Shown here: in pieces, positions 24,301 to 27,641 of the stretch
Numbering within the stretch: the first letter of the stretch is position 1
How the letters are laid out: every line of letters starts with the position of its first letter
Source of the DNA: a virus
Strand: one strand, 5' to 3'
Virus record (IMG/VR): IMGVR_UViG_3300033153_006512
Span: 1-27,641 of that record
DNA: 27,641 bases
Translations under genes and position numbers: made by a program
Notes under the pieces: model-generated
The model's input: only the letters and a program-made list of their open reading frames with translations
What the model was told of the DNA's origin: nothing
Databases searched by the model: none

Positions 24301-24362
24301 TGGCACGTTATAAAAAAGCGTTTAAGATTCTAGGAATAGATCCTGATTTAGTGGAGGCATAA
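18399..24362 (+). CDS. Giant tail fibre with three CBM-like domains
   Basis: 1987 residues. The N-terminus is basic, then comes the fibre motif HGDLTGLADDDHANY (about residues 38-52), common in phage fibres, and a GMTGGGTLTSDTTLNV-type strand motif (about 107-122). Repeating modules follow (about 190-650) with patterns such as LGIGIAPSYPLHI and PQIRIEHTS followed by DSNGMLTIDPTG. Three consecutive carbohydrate-binding-module-like (CBM4/9-type) jelly rolls follow at about 803-986, 988-1128 and 1130-1270, each ending in a W/IWFD-V motif (GWFDEMRV, VIWVDDVFL, AWFDAASF). Residues about 1303-1575 hold about seven beta repeats of about 36 residues. The C-terminus is helical (GLRASLLPVGHELRERFGI, ELARYKKAFKILGI). 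It probably binds the host surface. Confidence 0.8.
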   Translation: MPGPKTHYGKRSKDKESREIKQRMNIPAVAGGGGVTDHGDLTGLADDDHANYMHLTAARVVTAQHSFSPSSAQAPFVLGANAHDQIVTGLYAEQADQLHKDVIAGAGMTGGGTLTSDTTLNVIGGVGIAVNADDVALGTPTSLSVLTSNDVSGTTHEHEIISTEGAAPGGSKILSTDASGYFQATRLGLGVAPGTWALNIQNSSVPQMRLAYSGLAADTVYIGADSAGNLEITPYGDLELKSGSLEITSGGIALNGLTATDDDFRSQGDISIQGGLYIGNWNENPTTYSIVVDQQSEDGMAFSLRSGDVTHGMTDLAHTEDYLIMRKLVGGGGGLRFEAFGDTGVNIPTTMMLRATTSEALDTTKGTSTRAVLELESYEKDGTTRQAPANADGAIFAVRSGSTTRFIVDSKGDAWLDNYLGIGIAPSYPLHILSTTEPQIRIEHTSGIDYADLSVDSNGMLTIDPTGTLDLLANTTVTSTTANQLRVAYDGNDYFNIDVSSGGTAHLSTYDGPIYITPNVNGGTPYRSEIYLRGWVSIQGYTIAPEAALHISDPTQPQVTIRSGVASTAINISAFGTYAVIDTAANDNLELKPGGDLKLLPISGKTEITGTLEFQSASDVTTVSGNLTLQPAGALVHNPIGNLIHPEDNYDVNLGSIDKKYLALHAAELWVQTLVAENVMSTIGGRIIVTPTTQLTLDLDTSVYTISVEHNEMQIGDIIMLEADGKIEFMRIEGAAGGGGPYTYVVERDLDETGENQWYAGDALANTGAAGDGFIDMYSVSGVQAASSYGPTIVGNVRNAQTASELFLNGDFEDRDQTNMLIAQNYTLESTGQVHKIENYRFETLGGGGADVFASWAETAGDGAIAADGTIKYTGNYALKLTAGASANTYISQSEVTTTTDGAEFMWQFWTRGDGSNAARIRVYDNTNTADIVPLQSTGITSTTWTYVELFFSMPWGCSSWQVEMHCPSANGGIGWFDEMRVCEITMDTFGYWGDSATGSKTAFREHLVSYSGTKSAQFTAGNPAVRRPALRETSNTVTPYEQYALGAMYKSSTGGEARAAVKETVTQTYITPIEGNSGIIDAVPTDWTLQERHFLIPPTGSNMWIMWYGSNDDDEVIWVDDVFLYKSNVWDDWIQSTDTGDIHETDPTTSVTGNHSIKLTKGTGGDGLNHVRQEVAVSSSTDYKITFYTKGDGTYDGQWGVWDNTHTEWLQARIDTGITAGSWGKKTFSFTTGPTTIAVTLYLFAPATTGGSAWFDAASFTEPEIYNDWSEYFALGNLKGNYGYGADTYALGLGRYDDTYNHITIDSDDGIRFYDGQTLVIGQWNGPEMTLGAYNAERLILNDTELKLVDETSVEQIKISGNPSTMVIGPAAKEHLEITAGAIEFYDSVGSAIIASLASDIWTVGKIATEHISITSTAIEIKSDASTVLGKFEGSTITLGEGFPATPQTVLGVDSITMSDVNGNEYFELADGEMSLGFATTEHLDFTGSEMQFYVGVISYGEMSSTLWRLGRDNLQRLEITASSIDMYDSANDKKIALSVASGLQFYDELGTQIVQLASDGDFLIGTVATNQGNMFYDYAAKQLQFRGGTNGLDVEAYVDTDGRIYAGSGAVQLGKGGIKLNTDASGGSGEAAINIYGGGFSTLIGHVSGSYSTGGGGAYSLDLELEGFGNSLYLRLTSAGSTFDYLQGYSDDFIIFETLNYGVNIHGKGLYVGTGVSGSAIPEGELQVVGKIFVNETVDTFTTKGLVINIGDRNDYGLTIKQAGVFGSTGHTFTALAEKDTFFGINAWADDLGGAAIRGYSRDAQSRGVSIHGYVANPNTTSPGTSVVGVVIIDAADNSGTGAGTVGTTGNIFAVQNNGSTRAVLRGNGDWYTDGTNSGTWDDYDDIALISGLRASLLPVGHELRERFGIWIEKSKHILSESGIVSYNDDGHHFVNHLGLQWLTIDTLRQFYDKQEIVNESVFDELARYKKAFKILGIDPDLVEA

Positions 24363-24364
24363 AG

Positions 24365-24619
24365 ATGGCATTCGGACAAGCAGAGAGTAAAATTCCAGCG
24401 ACTATAGGGATAGTCAAAATTTCACTAAGCACCTTTCCTCAAAAAATATGGGGAGCAGTTCAGGTGCTTGACCAAGATGGCGAGTTAATGGAAGTAAGGA
24501 GGTTTAGAGATATATCGCCGCATTTAACACCGGCTCAAATCACAGGGCTGCAAGATTTTATGGTGGCCATGAGAGCAAAGGCCGTAGAGGAAATCATACC
24601 CGATACACCAACCCCCTAA
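24365..24619 (+). CDS. Small hypothetical tail-region protein
   Basis: 84 residues; GGAGG at 24353-24357 lies inside the end of the fibre gene. The chain starts with mixed strands (TIGIVKISLSTFPQKIWGAV) and ends in helix (SPHLTPAQITGLQDFMVAMR). No membrane segment or known family. Position after the fibre gene suggests a fibre-assembly or tail-tip role. Confidence 0.55.
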   Translation: MAFGQAESKIPATIGIVKISLSTFPQKIWGAVQVLDQDGELMEVRRFRDISPHLTPAQITGLQDFMVAMRAKAVEEIIPDTPTP

Positions 24620-24631
24620 AGGAGATTTACA

Positions 24632-24988
24632 ATGGAATTAACATTACGAGAGTTCGTAGACGCAGAGATAGCCCTGGATTCACTAACAAAGAATCCAAAT
24701 GTCCCGGCGCTGGCCTCATACAAGATCGCGAAGAACGTCAAACTGATCACGAACGAAACCGAAGCCTATTGGGAAGTTCGCAAAAACCTTCTGAAGCCCT
24801 TCGCAAACGACAAGGGCAAGATCGATTATCCAGATCTAGAAACACAAGAAAAAGTAAGCAGCGAACTTGACGAGGTGCTAAGCCAAAAGGTCAAGGTCGA
24901 CATCAAAGCTATCAATATCAAAATGCTCGAAAAGGTAAACGTCGCACCGACCGTGTTCCATCAAGCATGGTTCTTGTTCAAAGACTAA
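24632..24988 (+). CDS. DUF1617-like phage protein
   Basis: 118 residues with AAAGGAG at 24618-24624. It is helical and charged. The pattern of KIAKNVKLITNETEAYWEVR followed by NLLKPFANDKGKID and ending in VSSELDEVLSQKVKVDI resembles the DUF1617 family: 'kI..N...l..e...y...R..Ll..y....g.......F..e...Ll...V.vdi'. DUF1617 proteins occur in tail regions of siphophages; their role is not known. Similarity is read by eye only. Confidence 0.55.
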   Translation: MELTLREFVDAEIALDSLTKNPNVPALASYKIAKNVKLITNETEAYWEVRKNLLKPFANDKGKIDYPDLETQEKVSSELDEVLSQKVKVDIKAINIKMLEKVNVAPTVFHQAWFLFKD

Positions 24989-24990
24989 TA

Positions 24991-25317
24991 ATGACGCTAG
25001 ACTGGCGTATATATTACGCAGACGGAAGTGTATTCGATAATTTGCAAGGAGAACCTTGGGAGGCTCCGGCCACTAGGGTTCTCCTTATCCTGCAAAAAGA
25101 TATTAACGCCACGAACGGCGCGTATCTAGTCTGGAAAAGAGACTATTACTTATGGAAGTATGACAAATGGGTAGAGGTGGACTATCCAGCATTACTTCTA
25201 TATTGGTTCATGGAGAAATTTCCGTATCCGAAGGCTTCTCTAGCAGGGGAGACAGTAGACAATTACTACTTTGAACACATAACAATGTTAGCCAAAGCCG
25301 ACAAGGACTTCTTCTAA
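24991..25317 (+). CDS. Trp/Tyr-rich small hypothetical protein
   Basis: 108 residues from the ATG at 24991, two bases after the previous stop (an earlier in-frame ATG at 24967 lies inside the neighbouring gene). Few upstream Shine-Dalgarno bases, so coupling is likely. Rich in aromatics (LDWRIYYADGSVFDNLQGEP, YLWKYDKWVEVDYPALLLYW). No signal peptide or clear membrane helix. Unknown function; small aromatic tail-region proteins can be head or tail accessory proteins. Confidence 0.6.
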   Translation: MTLDWRIYYADGSVFDNLQGEPWEAPATRVLLILQKDINATNGAYLVWKRDYYLWKYDKWVEVDYPALLLYWFMEKFPYPKASLAGETVDNYYFEHITMLAKADKDFF

Positions 25318-27321
25318 ATGACCGCTACAACTTATGAACTCGTGGAGTTTCAACTCCAAGAGAACACAAGCGAAACAGGCACATTACTAGGCTCTTTGAA
25401 CTCCGACGAGTCTATTGGCGTAGGCACAGCAAACGCCTTTGCCATACGTCTCCAAATATGGAACGACAATAACCGGACATCAAACCGAACGTGGGGGTGG
25501 GAATACAAACTAAACTCCGGAAGCTGGATAGCCATAACAACGTCCAGCTCCGTTGCCAGAGCCTACGATGTCGCCGGACTAACAGACGGAGGGGATACAA
25601 CAAACAGGCTGACAAGTCGTGGTGGAGACTTCCTTACTGATAACAACGCGGTCTGCGAAAATGGAGTCGGCACAAGCTACACACATTCTAAGGGAGACTA
25701 TACAGAAGCACTCCTGTCCTTCTACATAATAGACGCTGACGTATCTGATACTGATAAAGTTTATTTCCGGCCCGTAGATGGCGTGACCGTGACAATGACC
25801 AACAATCCGGTCATTACGGTTTCTAAAGTTTCAGTAGTCACCTTCGCCGGAACCGCAGCCCTGGTTACAACGACTCCGGACATCGATCTTAATCTCTCCA
25901 TTCCCTTCACCGGAACAGCGGCATTAGTCACAACAACTCCAGGTATCGACCTTAATCTCGCCATTCCCTTCGGAGGCACAGCCGCATTTGTTACGACAAC
26001 ACCTGACACAGTTGTCATTACACTAACAAAGTTCTTCGCAGGAACCGCCGCGCTTGTCACAACAACTCCGGACATAGACCTCGCAGTAGCAAAGACATTC
26101 GGGGGGATCGCCGCACTCGTCACGACCACACCGGCCATAGACATTCTGGTAGACAAAGCGTTTGCCGGATCAACCGCGCTTCTCACGACGACCCCTGACA
26201 TAACACTAGCTGTAGCTAAGACATTTGGCGGGACAGTCTCGCTCGTCACGACAACGCCTGACACTGTTGTCATATCGCTTACAAAACTATTTGCAGGAAC
26301 CGCCGCGCTAGTCACAACGACGCCTGACATCGGCCTGGCTGTGGCTAGGACGTTCGCAGGAACCACAAGCCTTATCACAACAACCCCCGCCATTATTTTA
26401 GCCGTAGAGAAGGTATTTGGCGGTACTGCCAGCCTGGTTACAACAACTCCGGACACCGTTGTTTTAACGGTTGGTGGTCTTATAATATTTGCCGGAACCG
26501 CCGCCCTAATTACGACAACTCCCGCTATCGACCTTGGCCTAAACTTGGCCTTTGGTGGATCGGCCGCGCTCGTCACGACAACGCCAGGCGTTACGCTGGC
26601 CGTGGACAAGGTGTTCCAGGGCGCAACAGCTCTAATCACAACGACTCCGGACATCGATCTTCTGGTAGACAAGACGTTCGGAGGCATAGCCGCGCTCGTC
26701 ACAACGACTCCGGACACCGTTGTTGTCAAACTCGCCAAGCTATTCGCCGGAACAGCAGCGATGGTCACGGTAACTCCGGGCATCGATCTCAACGTAATCA
26801 AGACGTTCGGAGGCATAGCAGCATTAGTCACGACGACTCCGGACACCGTTGTCCTTACTTTGGCCGGTATCGTTTCGTTTGCAGGAACGTCAGCCCTTGT
26901 CACCCTAACGTCAAGCGCGGGCCTGTCAGTAACCAAAGTGTTCGCCGGACAAGCAGCATTAGATACCACAACCCCTTCTGTAGCATTAGATATTGCGAGA
27001 GGCTTTTCGGGTCAAGCCCATTTAATAACCTCTACTCCCTCAATAGACCTGAATTTAGCGAGAGGTTTTGGAGGAACTGCCCATGCACAATTTGTAACAA
27101 GTGACACAGTAACGCTCGGACTGGCAAAGTTATTTGCCGGAACAGCGCACATGCAATTCCTGACTCCAGATGACGTTGAGTTGTTATTGCGCGTGGCCGC
27201 TGGATTAGTTAGTATTAGCATAACGGCACGTATGCCAGGAGCATCAATCTCGGCCAGAAGGCCAGAGGCAACAGTCTCGGCAAGAAAGCCAGAGATAACT
27301 ATCACTGGAAGAAATGAATAA
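25318..27321 (+). CDS. Tandem-repeat tail/adhesin-like protein
   Basis: 667 residues with AAGGA at 25303-25307, starting directly after the previous stop. Residues 1-175 form a beta-rich module (FAIRLQIWNDNNRTSNRTWG, then EYKLNSGSWIAIT) of a type often seen in phage structural proteins. From residue 176 come 21 tandem repeats of 21-22 residues (core FAGTAALVTTTPDIDLxVxK), diverging toward the C-terminal end where the TTTP core becomes QFVTSDTV and QFLTPDDV. A short C-terminal tail (residues 633-667) holds four nonapeptide-like repeats (ASISARRPE, ATVSARKPE). Probably a long beta-structured fibre or spacer at the tail end. No enzyme domain. Confidence 0.7.
   Translation: MTATTYELVEFQLQENTSETGTLLGSLNSDESIGVGTANAFAIRLQIWNDNNRTSNRTWGWEYKLNSGSWIAITTSSSVARAYDVAGLTDGGDTTNRLTSRGGDFLTDNNAVCENGVGTSYTHSKGDYTEALLSFYIIDADVSDTDKVYFRPVDGVTVTMTNNPVITVSKVSVVTFAGTAALVTTTPDIDLNLSIPFTGTAALVTTTPGIDLNLAIPFGGTAAFVTTTPDTVVITLTKFFAGTAALVTTTPDIDLAVAKTFGGIAALVTTTPAIDILVDKAFAGSTALLTTTPDITLAVAKTFGGTVSLVTTTPDTVVISLTKLFAGTAALVTTTPDIGLAVARTFAGTTSLITTTPAIILAVEKVFGGTASLVTTTPDTVVLTVGGLIIFAGTAALITTTPAIDLGLNLAFGGSAALVTTTPGVTLAVDKVFQGATALITTTPDIDLLVDKTFGGIAALVTTTPDTVVVKLAKLFAGTAAMVTVTPGIDLNVIKTFGGIAALVTTTPDTVVLTLAGIVSFAGTSALVTLTSSAGLSVTKVFAGQAALDTTTPSVALDIARGFSGQAHLITSTPSIDLNLARGFGGTAHAQFVTSDTVTLGLAKLFAGTAHMQFLTPDDVELLLRVAAGLVSISITARMPGASISARRPEATVSARKPEITITGRNE
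25843..27195 (+). repeat. 21 tandem copies of a 21-22-codon repeat
   Basis: Protein-level repeat beginning with F(A/G)G(T/I/S)(A/T)AL(V/I)TTTP. Copies start every 63-66 nt, with two slightly longer ones. Nucleotide sequences have diverged but stretches such as GTCACAACGACTCCGGACA recur, so it grew by duplication of DNA. The last three copies are most diverged. Confidence 0.9.
27214..27318 (+). repeat. Four nonapeptide repeats at C-terminus
   Basis: Units of 27 nt encode ISITARMPG, ASISARRPE, ATVSARKPE and ITITGRNE. The consensus is x(S/T)(I/V)(S/T)(A/G)R(R/K)PE. Confidence 0.75.
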
Positions 27322-27342
27322 TGATCAGATGGAGAGAATATT

Positions 27343-27641
27343 ATGGGTAGTATTACAAACAGTTTAGCGCAAGATCTTCTAGACCATGTTTTGAACAAGG
27401 TAGCTTACACGAATCCAGCCGCCATATTCCTGTGCCTTTGCACCGCCGATCCTGGTGACGGAGCCACAGGCGCAAGCATGAGCGAAGTGCCGGACGCCTT
27501 TTCGTATCAACGAACCGCGGTTGTTTTTGGAGCAGCCGCTTCTAGAGTAATCGACCAGTCAGGCTCGGTTGATTTTCCAACAGCCTCGGGTGGAGCTTGG
27601 GGAGATGCGACACACTGGTGTATCGTCGACAACCAGACATA
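27343..27641 (+). CDS. Tail fibre/tail tip protein, 5' part (cut by window end)
   Basis: About 99 codons, with GGAGAG at 27331-27336, 6 nt before the ATG; the frame stays open to the window edge. The product begins MGSITNSLAQDLLDHVLNK and contains VAYTNPAAIFLCLCTADPG, YQRTAVVFGAAASRV and VDFPTASGGAWGDATHW. This order (N-terminal helix, 'AxxYlxLxTadP', 'Y.R..v.f.a', 'v.Fp.at..wG..t..gi') is a widespread phage tail-fibre/tail-tip family. It follows the repeat protein by 21 nt. The C-terminus is outside the window. Confidence 0.75.
   Translation, partial: MGSITNSLAQDLLDHVLNKVAYTNPAAIFLCLCTADPGDGATGASMSEVPDAFSYQRTAVVFGAAASRVIDQSGSVDFPTASGGAWGDATHWCIVDNQT

Noticed and set aside
18399-24362. Possible diversity-generating retroelement variable region in the fibre C-terminus
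   Set aside because: No reverse transcriptase, template repeat or matching near-identical copy is visible in the window.
25761-26969. A 402-codon open frame on the - strand through the repeat gene
   Set aside because: It arises because the antisense of the repeated GTC-ACN-ACN-ACN-CCN codons has no stops. It has no ribosome-binding site and is a mirror of the 21-residue repeat.

Overview
This window is the morphogenesis module of a tailed bacteriophage or prophage with a siphovirus-like layout (class Caudoviricetes). All supported genes lie on the + strand in the canonical late order: small terminase, large terminase, portal, scaffold, decoration protein, major capsid, connector/head closure/tail completion, tail terminator, tail tube, frameshifted tail chaperone, tape measure, distal tail and hub proteins, giant fibre, further tail-tip proteins. 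No integrase, repressor, replication, tRNA or endolysin gene is recognisable, so lifestyle cannot be decided. Ribosome-binding sites are classical (AGGAGG-like), so the host is a bacterium. An LL-H-type holin hints at a Gram-positive-like host, but this is weak and the host is otherwise unknown. Layout: (1) 1-1607 holds a TerS-like gene, then about 800 nt with only one confident small ORF, a dense cluster of perfect inverted repeats (872-1081), an intrinsic terminator (1328-1360) and a 24-bp direct-repeat array with an inverted partner (1403-1563) just ahead of terL. (2) 1608-7741 is the packaging and head module: TerL, an unknown protein, an SPP1-type portal, a small unknown, scaffold, decoration protein and capsid protein. 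No HK97-type maturation protease is seen, and a separate scaffold is present. (3) 7756-8896 is an accessory insertion within the head module: a CxxC/CxxC zinc-ribbon miniprotein, a strong terminator, a holin-like protein and a coiled-coil C-tail-anchored membrane protein. (4) 8906-10788 holds connector, head-closure, tail-completion and tail-terminator-like genes plus a small unknown. (5) 10836-11895 holds two tandemly duplicated tail tube-like genes. (6) 11888-12609 is a tail assembly chaperone pair with a textbook -1 slippery heptamer CCCAAAC and an upstream Shine-Dalgarno-like AGGAGG, followed by a TP901-type tape measure. (7) 15752-24362 holds distal tail and hub-like proteins and a 1987-residue fibre with three consecutive carbohydrate-binding-module-like domains and long beta-strand repeat tracts. 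(8) 24365-27641 holds small tail-region proteins, a 667-residue protein carrying 21 tandem 21-22-residue repeats plus a C-terminal nonapeptide repeat, and the 5' part of a fibre-tip-like gene cut by the window edge. How the genes work together: TerS/TerL load DNA through the portal into a scaffold-built, decorated capsid. Connector proteins join it to a tube whose length is set by the tape measure, with the GT-type chaperone assisting. The large repeat-rich distal proteins probably form the host-binding apparatus. Functional calls rest on motif reading, size and gene order; no database search was made.
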